Positions 34,910 through 47,471 of a stretch of 64,000 bases of DNA are shown here, piece by piece. Below the pieces are notes generated by a model that did no database searches, was not told where the DNA came from, and saw nothing but the letters and a program-made list of their open reading frames with translations. The DNA lies in NCBI RefSeq assembly GCF_030272615.1, contig NC_081405.1, positions 310,573,235-310,637,234 of the forward strand, written 5' to 3'. A program made the position numbers and the translations under genes. Position 1 is the stretch's first letter. Each line of letters opens with the position of its first letter. This stretch comes from Cryptomeria japonica. Lineage: Eukaryota > Streptophyta > Pinopsida > Cupressales > Cupressaceae.

Positions 34910-36369
34910 AAAAGATTTGTTTTAAATATAAACAATAATTATTTATTCAAAATTATGTTATTATTCTCTATATAGATTAATCTAATGTTTTAACATAAAA
35001 TATTGAATTTGTATCCTTTCTTATTCTATGATAATATTTATAGACTATAATTCATTATTTAAATAATTAGTATATTATTTTTAGTTTCAAAAATTTAAAA
35101 AGAATTTAAAATTTACCGTGACTTCATAATTAAGTCAAATTGTGCAATTTTATTTTGTATGGAACATAATTTAATTATTTAAAAAATAATTTTTAATACT
35201 AATCAAGAACATGTTTTTGGTTAGTAATTTATTACATATCATTTATAATCATTCGTTAGTTTTAATTTTTATAAAATACTTTCAATAATGATATTTTTTT
35301 CTACAAAATTATTAATTTGTAAATTTACATATATGAGTTGGTATTTAACAAATTAAAATAATCATATATAATATTAAAGTTAACTAAAATACTTAACATT
35401 AAGATGCATTAAATTTTTGTTTTAATGCATTTATGCACTAAGTTGAACATTTGCATAATATAATCTACCATGCCATTATTCATCCCATTTATGCATTCTC
35501 ATATATTGCTCTATATTTTATCTATACCTACACATATTTGTCTATACCATCATAAATTTTGGCTCTGTTTAGCAGTCCGTGCCTAATCTTTTGCAAATGG
35601 GCTTGTCATGGGTCCAAATTGGAGGCTTTGGTGCCTTTCCCTTTGTGTAGCCAAAAGGGGCTCGGCACTAGTTCTTAGTGCTAGTGTCCTCCCAATTTGG
35701 CTCCAAATTCTAATATTTGAATGTCATCTCTTGACCCTTAATGGTTGTAACCTTATTATCATCTTCTCTTAGACAATTAATATGATGGTTCAAATACTAT
35801 ATCAAATATTTCTAATATTTCTAGTCAAGTTAAATTAACTTATGGTTAATATCAACTCTACTTTCACTTTGTGGAAAATACTTTAATTACAAAGCCACCA
35901 AACTATTTATAATTTAAAATTAATATAATACTTTACATACTATATCTAATTTTCATAATATTTTTTAGTCAAGTAAAAATTAACTTATGATTAATATCAA
36001 CTATGCTTTCACACGATTATATTTATGTGGAAACATATAACATCTAATTACCTAATTGCCTTTCAGTTCAAGTTTCTCACAATATTTTTAATTGGAAACG
36101 ATTTGTAATAAGGAACTCTTCTTTTTTCTTTTTTTTGCATTATAGAAAAATACCTACCTTGGAGACGAATTCAACGTATATTATTCTAAATGAAATGAAA
36201 GATATAGACGCAATGAAAGATTATTGGAGATGTGAAAAGTGATGAGTCAAATTCAGACAAATTGATATAAAGAACAATAAATGCAGTAAATTTTCACATG
36301 TCGAGAAAACAAGAGAAAGTGGGTTGTCAATCGTGTCTTGGAAATCTACTTATGAGAAAGAGAGTCACA
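34910..36369. other. Spacer between BURP units 1 and 2
   Basis: No gene. Its sister is 43653-45345. It contains a foldback (35613-35700) and the two diverged spacer repeats at about 35770-36010. Relative to 44755-44990 it has a ~235-bp deletion at about 36012. Confidence 0.7.
35613..35700. repeat. Imperfect foldback in the spacer
   Basis: CCAAATTGGAGG at 35613 pairs with CCTCCCAATTTGG at 35688-35700, and an inner CACTAG/CTAGTG pair sits around 35667-35684. It is present again at about 44357-44445. It may be a MITE remnant. Confidence 0.45.
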
Positions 36370-36593
36370 GGCAAATACAGGCTGAGGACCCAACACACCA
36401 GATTCATTCTTATCGCATCACGAGCCTAAAATACTAGTCGCCAACTTTGCACTGGGGCCAAAAATGGCAATAAAGCTATCCGACAATATTTTAGGGTTTT
36501 AACAGCGATTATAATCATAGAATACTACAAAACGTGCGACTGGCAGTATCATGAGAAGAGCAATGACAACATACATGCAAGAAAAACGTTGAT

Positions 36594-36652
36594 CTCGTTT
36601 ATATGGAATTGACATCTTTGTCCTTTGCAATTCTCAGCGCTTATTTATATGG
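36594..36652 (+). promoter_or_regulatory. Putative BURP2 core promoter
   Basis: Two TATA-like sites: TCGTTTATATGG (about 36596-36605) and TTATTTATATGG (36641-36652). The second lies about 245 bp before the start codon. Both are conserved in all three units. An acceptor-like TGTGCAG at 36890-36896 ends just before the start codon context. Confidence 0.45.
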
Positions 36653-36897
36653 AGGGAAGGCTCTTGGTATATGCACCTCAGAACTACTTACCTTTGCTTT
36701 ATTTCAAAACAAGGTTTTTATTCTATCGTTTTTTCTTCGATTGTTTTAATCCATCGCCTGCAACTAGTCGGTTTACATTTTGTTTTCAACAAATTTTTAG
36801 CATAGAGACTATGTGTTCATCTCACGACATTGCATGAAATTGTGGAAATAGATTCAGACCAAATCAAGTGTAACGTTTGGTTCTGATCTGTGCAGGA

Positions 36898-38495
36898 ATG
36901 ACTTACAAAATGCCGGTTTTCCCTACGTTGATTGTTCTCCTGGTATGTATTTTGTAATCATATAATAAATACTATTGTCTTTTTACTAGACGAAAAATAA
37001 CTTGCCAATAACAGTCTCGTGTTTATGTTGTTTTCGGCAGTGTGTGCTTGTCAGCGAGGCCGCCAATTTGGAGGATGAAAGGGTTTGTCCAGCACTAGAT
37101 TACTGGAACCAGAAGTTGCCCAACACATCCGTTCCCAACGCTCTACGCCAAGCCATCTGTCCTCACACCATAGCAGATCATCAGCTTGAAGATGTTAAGG
37201 CCGAAGATGTATCCATATCTAGTCAGAAGTATATTGTACCCGGAGGAGGAGATTTAACCATATATGGCCATAAGTACATTACACCTCAAGTAGGAGATGT
37301 ATCCATTTCTAGTCATAACTATATTCCACCTCAAGTAGCAGATGCATTCATCTCTAGTTATAACTATATTCCATTTCGAGGAGGAGATGTAACCATATAT
37401 GGTCATAAGTACATTACACCTCAAGTAGGAGATGTATCCATCTCTACTCATAACTATATTCCACCTCAAGAAGGAGATGTGACCATATATAATCATAAGT
37501 ACATTACACCCCAAGTACGAGATGTATCCATCTCTAGTCATAAGTATATTCCACTTCGAGAAGGAGATGCAACTATAAATAGTCAGAAGTACATTACACC
37601 TCAAATAGGAGATATATCCATCTCTAGCCATAACAAGTATAGTCATAAGTACAATCAAGCAATAGAAAAGAACCCATTGCACCAAAGAGGAGATATGACC
37701 CTATATAATCGTAAGTTTATCTTTAATAGGGACTCATCACCCCAAGGAGACATAATCCTAGCTAAGGATCCAAATCAAGCAAATGTTGAGTACCATAGGC
37801 AATTATTGGCGGTCGATCCTTTACTGTCAATTTTCTTCTTTGAGAAAGATTTACATATTGGAACCAATATAATGGTGCATCTAGAGGTCTTAAAAGCCCA
37901 AGATTTAGTAGGTTTCCTTCCACGTAGCATGGCAAATAAAATCCCGTTCTCACTAGAGAAGCTACTTGTAGCTCAAGATATGCTCAACATACCTCAAGGT
38001 TCCCGCATGAGTATTATCATGGAAGAGACTTTGAAAAAATGTGAAAGTCCAGCTATCCGTGGCGAAACAAGATTTTGTGCAACCTCAATGGAATCTATGA
38101 TAGACTATAGTACTGCAAAACTTGGAAGTAATGATTTGAATGTATTGGTTACAAATCTTCCCATCAATTTCAATTCTGAAAATCATCAATACTCTGTCAC
38201 CGCTTTGTTTGCTGAAACCAATTCTAGTTCCAAGCATGTTATTTGCCACAACTTAATGTATCCATATGGTATATACATGTGTCATGAGGCTAAAGGAACC
38301 GAGATCTTTGAAATATCTCTCAGTGGCCCAGGGACATATGGAAGCTCTATACCAGTGAAGGCAATATGTCATGCAGACACTAGTGGTTGGAATCCAGAGC
38401 ATGCAGCCTTCGTGGCATTGAACGTGAAACCAGGCGAGGAAGGAATCTGCCATTTCATGCTTGAAGGAACTATTGCATGGCTGCTTGCCAACTGA
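36898..38495 (+). CDS. BURP2: repeat-containing BURP-domain protein
   Basis: Exon 1 36898-36942, intron 36943-37040 (GTATGT...GGCAG), exon 2 37041-38495; 499 residues. An in-frame TTG-started frame from 37002 merely reads intron. Residues 1-~22 are a signal peptide (hydrophobic PTLIVLLCVLV), so it enters the secretory pathway. A BURP-type segment, LDYWNQKLPNTSVPNALRQ, follows. Residues 70-204 are nine exact 15-residue repeats near GDVSISSHKYITPQV, with Tyr-Ile invariant. The BURP domain (about 280-499) starts at FFF and has C417-H, C429-H, C458-H and C485-H with spacings 10, 27 and 25, the family signature. Known BURP proteins are wall-associated or stress-related. Some are copper-dependent autocatalytic cyclases acting on repeats in their own N-terminal half. 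Confidence 0.93.
37203..37607 (+). repeat. Nine 45-bp coding repeats in BURP2
   Basis: A partial tenth follows from 37608. Two variants roughly alternate: a TIYGHKYITPQV type and a SISSHNYIPPQV type, giving a 90-bp higher-order period. Position 10 is always Tyr and position 11 always Ile; Asp2 and Ile5 are near-invariant. Confidence 0.9.
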
Positions 38496-39532
38496 TTAGG
38501 AGCTTATATTTTAAGTACATGTGGTTTGTTTATCTATACCTCGTATTTAATCCTTGTATCAGTTTGTATGAAAATGTGTTGTGTTTCTAAATATGCACTT
38601 CTTTTTCTCTCTATAAAGGTGAACTCCCTCTAGAAGGGCTTACCTTATGGCTACTCAGGTGGAGAGAGTGTTCAAACCAAAATGGACACGTGTTGGTTGT
38701 TCACTTTCAGCGCCTCTTTACTCATATTTCTATGTTGTATTTTATGCTACTACACTATATATAGATATTCTATGTTTTCTTTTTTAATAACTCAAGTAGT
38801 AGATATTTCGTATAATCATAGTTTTTTCCTTTGTTTTCCATGTATTTATTTGTTATTATCAATCATAAAATCTAAAAACTAACTTTTTATATGCAATGTT
38901 GATATTAATTACAAGATAAATCTCATGTAATTTGACATTTTTTTTTCAAATGTGAAAAAACATATTTATACAACTTATTATTTTTATTCTTTATATAGAC
39001 AAATCTAATATTTCACACTAAATATTTAATTAGTATGTTTATTTAGTTCACAAAAATATGTATTAAATACATTTCATGATTTAAATTAAAAAAATGTTTT
39101 TTTACTCTCAATAATTGAAAAAGAATTTAAATTTTGTTTCGAAATTTTTAATTGAATCAAAAGGAATGACATTATTTTTGTATCATTAAAATTTGATTGG
39201 TGATTTTAATAAAATTTATACTAATTATCAATATGTAATTGGCTAGTAAGTTGTTATATATTGTTTGTAATTTTTTTAATAACTTTTAATATTATATTAA
39301 ATTTAATATATCATATATAAATAAATTTTGTTCAAGTAATATAGATATGTTTAAGATAATTGTCCTATAATCATAGTTACTTTTATAATTAATTTAAAAA
39401 TAAAAGAAACTATTAAATTAAGACATAAAAGATCGCTTAACCTATGTTTAACTAAAAAATAACTTGTTGTAGATTTGAATTATGAGATAAATTAAAAATC
39501 CAGAAAAGATTTATTTTTTGGATTAAATATAA
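38496..39532. other. 3' spacer of BURP2
   Basis: AT-rich, no gene; nearly identical to 27864-28900. It includes the uninterrupted site (about 39240-39258) where element B sits in unit 3. Confidence 0.7.
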
Positions 39533-39678
39533 AGTATCAAAATTACATCTTCGTCGCATTAGTTCATGAGTCTGATCAGCAGGGGACGAATCAAGACTTA
39601 CAAAATACATCATACCCACTCACTTATAAAATATAGGAGTTACGTAGCACAAAAACAATAAAGAACTACACCCCATAG

Positions 39679-41895
39679 TCAATCGAATGATCTGTCTGTA
39701 TTAGGTAAACTGTTGTTTCCAGCTAGGGGAACCCATGCAGTCCATCCATGGTCCCCTTCCATCCAGACTTCAATAAGACCATTAATAATTTGTTCTACAT
39801 GAGGGTGTGCATTCTGGGAACAAATTCGTTCTTCTTCTCGATGAACAACATCCATCCTAGCTACCAACCTGGTCCCATGTACAACCATTAGATAATTCCT
39901 TCAAATAAATAATTGTAAAATCGTCCTTGATCCATTGATCAAATGTTCCTTCATCTATCCTTAGGACCACGATAACCTCTAGGGAAACTAAGTGAAAAAT
40001 GAGTCTACTCAATGACTCAGTAAGGTTCCTAGATTTACCAGTAAAGACATCATCATTGTGAAATTTCCATATCAGCCATAAAATATCTCGAGAAAGACAA
40101 GACCAAAAGAGACTAGCCAACTTCTTGCAACCTTTAATGAATCCAAGGCAAGCATCCAAGAAAGAAAAAGAGCTATCACCAAATTTTATACCAAAAATTT
40201 TCCACACTTCCTTAGCAAAGTGAGAGTCAAAGAAAACATCATTTACAGTCTCAAGGAGTCGACATATTTTACAAATGAAGAAGTTTCTCTCAAATTCTTT
40301 CAAGGGTAGTTTATGAAGGATCAACTGCCAACTAAAGAAGTTTTTTTTGGTTCTGAGGGACCTGCCCTGAATCTCATGAATTAATTACTCTAGCATTACG
40401 GGGGCCAGACAAGGTTCCAAGAGGAGTTAAGGTAATCAAAGATGCAGTCAATATTTAAAAGGGAATCATAGAAAGTTTTGGCCTTGAGGAGGGGTAGAGG
40501 CATGCCATCTGACCAACAAAGGACAACGAGGGGAGATTGAGAGGGGCAATAGGGGTGTTGGGATAGGATAGGGGAGAGGGCATCTCTGAGGAGTTTAAAG
40601 GTTCTAGATTGAGAGTGAGGAATACCAAATTTGATGGAGAGCTCCTTCCAAGAGAGAAAAAATCCATTCTGCATAATATCATCCAATACCCTGATGTCTC
40701 AGTTATGCCAATTAAGGGCAGAGAAGCCTTGCAATATATAAAAAGGTTTACCATTATGCTTAAAATTCCACTAGATGGATTTATCCCATGTGATAGAATC
40801 TAAATTAGTAGACAGTCTAATAAACTTCCTCACAGCTTCCCAAGCTTTTCATAGTTACTTGAATACGTCAAATCCAGATGGAGCCACCTGAAAATCACTT
40901 ACCAACAAGTCACCTAAAGGAATATTCTTCCATTTTTTGGCTCTCTTTGGAGCTGATTGGGAAATATTGTCTAATAAGAACCTTAAAAGGATCATTGCCA
41001 TCCATGGTCCTAAAAAACCCATTTAGATGCTAGAGAAATACCTTGCAACCTCAGATCTTTGAGACCCATACCACCCTTTTGTTTCTTGATAATACACCAT
41101 TCCCATTTAACAACGTGCTGCTTCCTACTACCTTTCCCATCGGAACAAAGAAAATTTCTGATTTGTTTTTAGATATAGTTAAATTGGTAGTTGCAAAAGT
41201 GTCAGGCTAAGGAATACTAGATGTTATATTGTGAGCACATCTTTGTTGTAGTAAAATTTGTCCAATCTACAATAGACTCTCCTACTAGGTTGCTAGTAGT
41301 TACACCATGTATACCAAATATCCTTATGTTCTTCCTTTCTACCCACAATAGGATCGAATAAATTTAGTTTATTAATCATTATGTCCAAGAATAGCCTCTC
41401 CAGCCCTTTCCACTCAAACCGAGAGCCACCCAACTTATTCCGAGCACATTCAACCATATTAAAGGCTCCCCCAACAAACCAAGGGATATCCTCAAGAGAG
41501 GATATCCAATTCCAAATATTCATCCTCTCCTTGTAGTTAGTTGGAGAATAAAGAGAACATACCCCAAACGCCCTATGATCATATTCCACAAACATTCATA
41601 AGGCCCTAGCACACGGTGACTGGCCCCACCTGACAACCTTATTAGTCCAATTGGGTTTAAGCAAAATAGAAACTCCCCCTTTCCCCTTAGCGTCATTAGT
41701 GAAGTAGGGGGTGGCATCCCTCCAGATATACTTGAGACCAATCTCTAAAGTAAACCCAACTGCCTTTACTTCCTCTAACATTAGACAATCTAACTGATTC
41801 TGCAAACTGAGGAATCTTTTAACAATAAATTTCCTATCAGGAGATTCAAGTCCCCTAATATTCCATGAGATTTCCTTGAACATCATAATCAACAT
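39679..41895 (-). pseudogene. LINE ORF2 remnant, unit 2
   Basis: The endonuclease half (41895-41293) is nearly open, with a single stop at 41596. It keeps the reading frame that is shifted in unit 1: WNIRGLESPDRK, GGVSILLKPNWTN, GGAFNMVE. The catalytic reverse transcriptase core is deleted, and the sequence jumps from the end of the endonuclease to the C-terminal thumb and zf-RVT region (ICKICRLLETVNDVFF near 40290). It cannot transpose alone. Confidence 0.8.
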
Positions 41896-43652
41896 TTAAA
41901 GAGAGGTATCCATAAAAGGTGTGAGCCCTTCATCACACTTTGGCCCTACAACATTATCAGAAGAAAGATTAATCTCAACTAAACCTGAAGAGTGATGCCT
42001 ACCCCTCTTCTTTCTTGAATCAGATATCTCCTCTGGACCCAGAGGGTCCTTCCTAATATTATTTTCTTTATTCACTCTAGGAGATCTCTTCTTCTTAACT
42101 TTCTTTGATTTTACATCATAAAATACTTTCTTAGCAATGCCCGATCCCATATCAAAGTTAAGAGCATCTGGACAGAAACTTTGAGCATTGATAAACATCC
42201 TTAGACATTACACCTTCCAATCCTCCATTTAGGATAGGGGTAGAAGGTAAAGATATGAGAGCGCTGTCACTAATAGGGTCACCAAGAGTAAATCTCAGGG
42301 TGTTCATATTTAATTGAGGGCCCCCAATTTCTTCATAAGTTTCAGAGAGAGTTTTAAGAGACTTTAACCACAAAATAGGGCTACAGACTTGATCCTCAAC
42401 GTTCAAAAAATCTTTATTACAACCCCCAGAAGGATCTGACGAGCATCCATCTATCCCCAGATCTACACTAATGGCTCTATTAGCAGAAGGAGACCCTTTC
42501 TCTTTCCTCGTATCGCTATCCAAAGTGGAGGATAAGTTTGGACAAGAGTCAATTTCAACTTTTTGAGAGGTGATAACAAATTCCAACTATTTTCTAGCCT
42601 CTGTAACTCTTTTTAACTTTTTCAAGACCAATTATTGAGCATTTTGAGTTATAGGTCCCTTATTTGCCTCAAAGGAACCATTATTACTATCGAAACAAAA
42701 TTTTGTAGGGGCGCATCTTTAGCTTCTACAAGGGCCTATTAATAAAACCAAATGCTTTCATCAATGGGGGAAGCGGGTGCTTGAGGAGATGGAACAAGAG
42801 GCAGAGGAAGAAAGGGAGACTCGGATTCAAGGTGGGAAGGAGAGGGAGTGGGGTGAGGTGGATTGGGTGGCCCAGATTATCGGGAGTTATGTGAGGCAAG
42901 TATCGGGAAATCCTTTTTAATATGACCACCCTCCTACAAATAAAGCAAACATTAATGTCTCCCAACACCACTAAAGGGAAACAATACGAAACTTTGTCAA
43001 CAATAATTTCAAGTTCGGCAGGGATATCACAACCAGGGTTAAAAGCAATTAGGGCTCTTGCATCCATGTGCTGGAGAAAAGCAGAGGAGGAGCCAACCTT
43101 CAAAATTTTGCCCATGGTTTGGCAAGCCTAGGGATAGAATTCCACAGGAACGGAGGAATATTTTTAATAACTACCCATCTAGGGCTAGGGAAGGCCATAA
43201 TCGCTTTCGCACATGATTTTGGAGACCATTTTAAAGCCCTAAAATAGGCGTTACCAATATTCTAAAATTATTTATCTAAAACTTTACTTTGGCTTACAGG
43301 GTCATTGAAAAGCAAAACAAATAAACCTCTTTGTATCATTCTACAATATGAGTAATGAAGCCCAAATTTCTTGCTACATACATCCTGCAACCATTTTTTT
43401 TAAAACTATCTGGACGGGACCTTGTCTACATCTAAGGCAGCAAGAAAGATTTTGGATTCCCTAAGCCAGGTAATTTCACCAAAAATAATAACAGACATAG
43501 AATCAATAGGCTTAATGATAATCTTGTCGGTAGGAACCTTACCTTCGAGGTCCATGGACTCAGTTGTAGTATCCTCGGCTTCAACTTTGGCCTCCATAGG
43601 GAAATCAAACTTGATGCCTTCTAGTGCTTGCCAAAAAGAACGACGCCCACTC
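41896..43652 (-). pseudogene. LINE ORF1 remnant, unit 2
   Basis: Same content as 33136-34909: a 5'-truncated start (RSFWQALEG), DUF4283-like parts with stops, a broken zinc knuckle (CFICRR) and a Ser/Lys-rich C-terminal part. A 17-bp deletion near 42187 shifts the frame of that last part relative to unit 1. The stop and the ORF2 ATG are adjacent. Confidence 0.75.
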
Positions 43653-45345
43653 AAAAGATTTGTTTTAAATATAAACAATAATTATTTATTCAAAATTATG
43701 TTATTATTCTCTATATAGATTAATCTAATGTTTTAACATAAAATATTGAATTTGTATCCTTTCTTATTCTATTATAATATTTATAGACTATAATTCATTA
43801 TTTAAATAATTACTATATTATTTTTAGTTTCAAAAATTTAAAAAGAATTTAAAATTTACCGTGACTTCATAATTAAGTCAAATTGTGCAATTTTATTTTG
43901 TATGTAAAATAATTTAATTATTTAAAAAATAATTTTTAATACTAATCAAGAACATGTTTTTGGTTAGTAATTTATTAAATATCATTTATAATCATTTGTT
44001 AGTTTTAATTTTTATAAAATACTTTCAATAATGATATTTTTTTCTACAAAATTATTAATTTGTAAATTTACATATATGAGTTGGTATTTAACAAATTAAA
44101 ATAATCATATATAATATTAAAGTTAACTAAAATACTTAACATTAAGATGCATTAAATTTTTGTTTTAATGCATTTATGCACTAAGTTGAACGTTTGCATA
44201 ATATAATCTACCATGCCATTATTCATCCCATTTATGCATTCTCATATACTGCTCTATATTTTATCTATACCTACACATATTTGTCTATACCATCATAAAT
44301 TTTGGCTATGTTTAGCAGTCCGTGCCTAATCTTTTGCAAATGGGCTTGTCATGGGTCGAAATTGGAGGCTTTGGTGCCTTTCCCTTTGTGTGGCCAAAAG
44401 GGGCTCGGCACTAGTTCTTAGTGCTAGTGTCCTCCCAATTTGGCTCCAAATTCTAATATTTGAATGTCATCTCTTGACCCTTAATGGTTGTAACCTTATT
44501 ATCATCTTCTCTTAGACAATTAATATGATGGTTCAAATACTATATCAAATATTTCTAATATTTCTAGTCAAGTTAAATTAACTTATGGTTAATATCAACT
44601 CTACTTTCACTTTGTGGAAAATACTTTAATTACAAAGCCACCAAACTATTTATAATTTAAAATTAATATAATACTTTACATACTATATCTAATTTTCATC
44701 ATATTTTTTAGTCAAGTAAAAATTAACTTATGATTAATATCAACTATGCTTTCACTTTGTGGTAAAATAATTACATCTCTTCGACTAATTACTATAGCTA
44801 CATTATAAGGGTTGATCAATATAATCATATTTGTGTATTTAAAAAATAGTAAATAAATAATATATGCAACTTTAAAAACTAATATCTATATTGTCTTCAA
44901 ATTATTATACCATATCTAATTAGTTATCTATTTTTAACTTTCATTCAATGTAAATGAAAATTATATGATCATATGAGTATACATTAACACGATTATATTT
45001 ATGTGGAAACATATAACATCTAATTACCTAATTGCCTTTCAGTTCAAGTTTCTCACAATATTTTTAATTGGAAACGATTTGTAATAAGGAACTCTTCTTT
45101 TTTCTTTTTTTTGCATTATAGAAAAATACCTACCTTGGAGACGAATTCAACGTATATTATTCTAAATGAAATGAAAGATATAGACGCAATGAAAGATTAT
45201 TGGAGATGTGAAAAGTGATGAGTCAAATTCAGACAAACTGATATAAAGAACAATAAATGCAGTAAATTTTCACATGTCGAGAAAACAAGAGAAAGTGGGT
45301 TGTCAATCGTGTCTTGGAAATCTACTTATGAGAAAGAGAGTCACA
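43653..45345. other. Spacer between BURP units 2 and 3
   Basis: No gene. Matches 34910-36369 closely, including the foldback (~44357-44445). It also has a ~235-bp block (44755-44990), absent from the unit-2 upstream spacer but present upstream of BURP1. Confidence 0.7.
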
Positions 45346-45873
45346 GGCAAATACAGGCTGAGGACCCAACACACCAGATTCATTCTTATCGCATCACGAG
45401 CCTAAAATACTAGTCGCCAACTTTGCACTGGGGCCAAAAATGGCAATAAAGCTATCCGACAATATTTTAGGGTTTTAACAGCGATTATAATCATAGAATA
45501 CTACAAAACGTGCGACTGGCAGTATCATGAGAAGAGCAATGACAACATACATGCAAGAAAAACGTTGATCTCGTTTATATGGAATTGACATCTTTGTCCT
45601 TTGCAATTCTCAGCGCTTATTTATATGGAGGGAAGGCTCTTGGTATATGCACCTCAGAACCACTTACCTTTGCTTTATTTCAAAACAAGGTTTTTATTCT
45701 ATCGTTTTTTCTTCGATTGTTTTAATCCATCGCCTGCAACTAGTCGGTTTACATTTTGTTTTCAACAAATCTTTAGCATAGAGACTATGTGTTCATCTCA
45801 CGACATTGCATGAAATTGTGGAAATAGATTCAGACCAAATCAAGTGTAACGTTTGGTTCTGATCTGTGCAGGA

Positions 45874-47471
45874 ATGACTTACAAAATGCCGGTTTTCCCT
45901 ACGTTGATTGTTCTCCTGGTATGTATTTTGTAATCATATAATAAATACTATTGTCTTTTTACTAGACGAAAAATAACTTGCCAATAACAGTCTCGTGTTT
46001 ATGTTGTTTTCGGCAGTGTATGCTTGTCAGCGAGGCCGCCAATTTGGAGGATGAAAGGGTTTGTCCAGCACTAGATTACTGGAACCAGAAGTTGCCCAAC
46101 ACATCCGTTCCCAATGCTCTACGCCAATCCATCTGTCCTCACACCATAGCAGATCATCAGCTTGAAGATGTTAAGGCCGGAGATGTATCCATATCTAGTC
46201 AGAAGTATATTGTACCCGGAGGAGGAGATTTAACCATGTATGGCCATAAGTACATTACACCTCAAGTAGGAGATGCATCCATTTCTAGTCATAACTATAT
46301 TCCACCTCAAGTAGCAGATGCATTCATCTCTAGTTATAACTATATTCCATTTCGAGGAGGAGATGTAACCATATATGGTCATAAGTACATTACACCTCAA
46401 GTAGGAGATGTATCCATCTCTACTCATAACTATATTCCACCTCAAGAAGGAGATGTGACCATATATAATCATAAGTACATTACACCCCAAGTACGAGATG
46501 TGTCCATCTCTAGTCATAAGTATATTCCACTTCGAGAAGGAGATGCAACTATAAATAGTCAGAAGTACATTACACCCCAAATAGGAGATATATCCATCTC
46601 TAGCCATAACAAGTATAGTCATAAGTACAATCAAGCAATAGAAAAGAACCCATTGCACCAAAGAGGAGATATAACCCTATATAATCGTAAGTTTATCTTT
46701 AATAGGGATTCATCACCCCAAGGAGACATAATCCTAGCTAAGGATCCAAATCAAGCAAATGTTGAGTACCATAGGCAATTATTGGCAGTCGATCCTTTAC
46801 TGTCAATTTTCTTCTTTGAGAAAGATTTACATATTGGAACCAATATGATGGTGCATCTAGAGGTCTTAAAAGCCCAAGATTTAGTAGGTTTCCTTCCACG
46901 TAGCATGGCAAATAAAATCCCGTTCTCACTAGAGAAGCTACTTGTAGCTCAAGATATGCTCAACATACCTCAAGGTTCCCGCATGAGTATTATCATGGAA
47001 GAGACTTTGAAAAAATGTGAAAGTCCAGCTATCAGTGGCGAAACAAGATTTTGTGCAACCTCAATGGAATCTATTGTAGACTATAGTACTGCAAAACTTG
47101 GAAGTAATGATTTGAATGTATTGGTTACAAATCTTCCCATCAATTTCAATTCTGAAAATCATCAATACTCTGTCACCGCTTTGTTTGCTGAAACCAATTC
47201 TAGTTCCAAGCATGTTATTTGCCACAACTTAATGTATCCATATGGTATATACATGTGTCATGAGGCTAAAGGAACCGAGATCTTTGAAATATCTCTCAGT
47301 GGCCCAGGGACATATGGAAGCTCTATACCAGTGAAGGCAATATGTCATGCAGACACTAGTGGTTGGAATCCAGAGCATGCAGCCTTCGTGGCATTGAACG
47401 TGAAACCAGGCGAGGAAGGAATCTGCCATTTCATGCTTGAAGGAACTATTGCATGGCTACTTGCCAACTGA
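45874..47471 (+). CDS. BURP3: repeat-containing BURP-domain protein
   Basis: Exon 1 45874-45918, intron 45919-46016, exon 2 46017-47471; 499 residues. It is almost the same protein as BURP2, with about ten substitutions (for example Val17Met in the signal peptide, Ala to Ser in LRQSIC, Gly for Glu before the first repeat, and Ser for Arg in SGETR). All nine 15-residue repeats (46179-46583), the FFF start of the BURP domain and the four CH pairs are kept. The TATA-like ATTTATATGG at 45619-45628 matches BURP2. Preserved splice sites and frame suggest both genes are active. Role as for BURP2: secreted; wall/stress protein or peptide cyclase with built-in substrate repeats. Confidence 0.93.
46179..46583 (+). 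repeat. Nine 45-bp coding repeats in BURP3
   Basis: Same number and order as in BURP2 (37203-37607); differences are single substitutions. No repeat has been gained or lost between the two genes. Confidence 0.9.

Larger units (their letters stand above)
25766..36368. repeat. BURP tandem unit 1 (gene, LINE, spacer)
   Basis: Matches 36369-45344 in order. The length difference (10.6 against 8.98 kb) comes from deletions in the unit-2 LINE and small spacer indels. Confidence 0.85.
39533..43652 (-). mobile_element. Internally deleted LINE in BURP unit 2
   Basis: Sister of 28901-34909 at the same site. About 1.81 kb of ORF2 (unit-1 30660-32470, most of the reverse transcriptase) is missing at 41229/41230. 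Smaller gaps of ~64 bp (at 39861) and 17 bp (at about 42187) sit at short repeats. Confidence 0.88.
36369..45344. repeat. BURP tandem unit 2
   Basis: 8976 bp. Its start and the start of unit 3 (45345) carry the same AGGCAAATACAGG text, and the start codons (36898, 45874) keep exactly this distance. Confidence 0.88.

Noticed and set aside
36625-36837. 70-codon frame upstream of BURP2 (and 45601-45813)
   Set aside because: Covers the promoter and 5' untranslated region, lacks a domain, and is broken in unit 1.
37002-37040. N-terminal extension of the BURP2 exon-2 frame
   Set aside because: It starts at TTG and reads the intron; the GT...AG intron joins exon 1, which supplies the signal peptide. 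The same holds for 45978-46016.
37203-37607. Regular ~45-bp repeats as a CRISPR array
   Set aside because: They are coding tandem repeats in frame, in a plant gene, without distinct spacers.
37254-37685. 143-codon antisense frame with repeated RDGYISYLRCN-like units (also 46230-46661)
   Set aside because: Mirror of the BURP 15-residue repeats; the sense strand has splice sites, signal peptide and the BURP domain.
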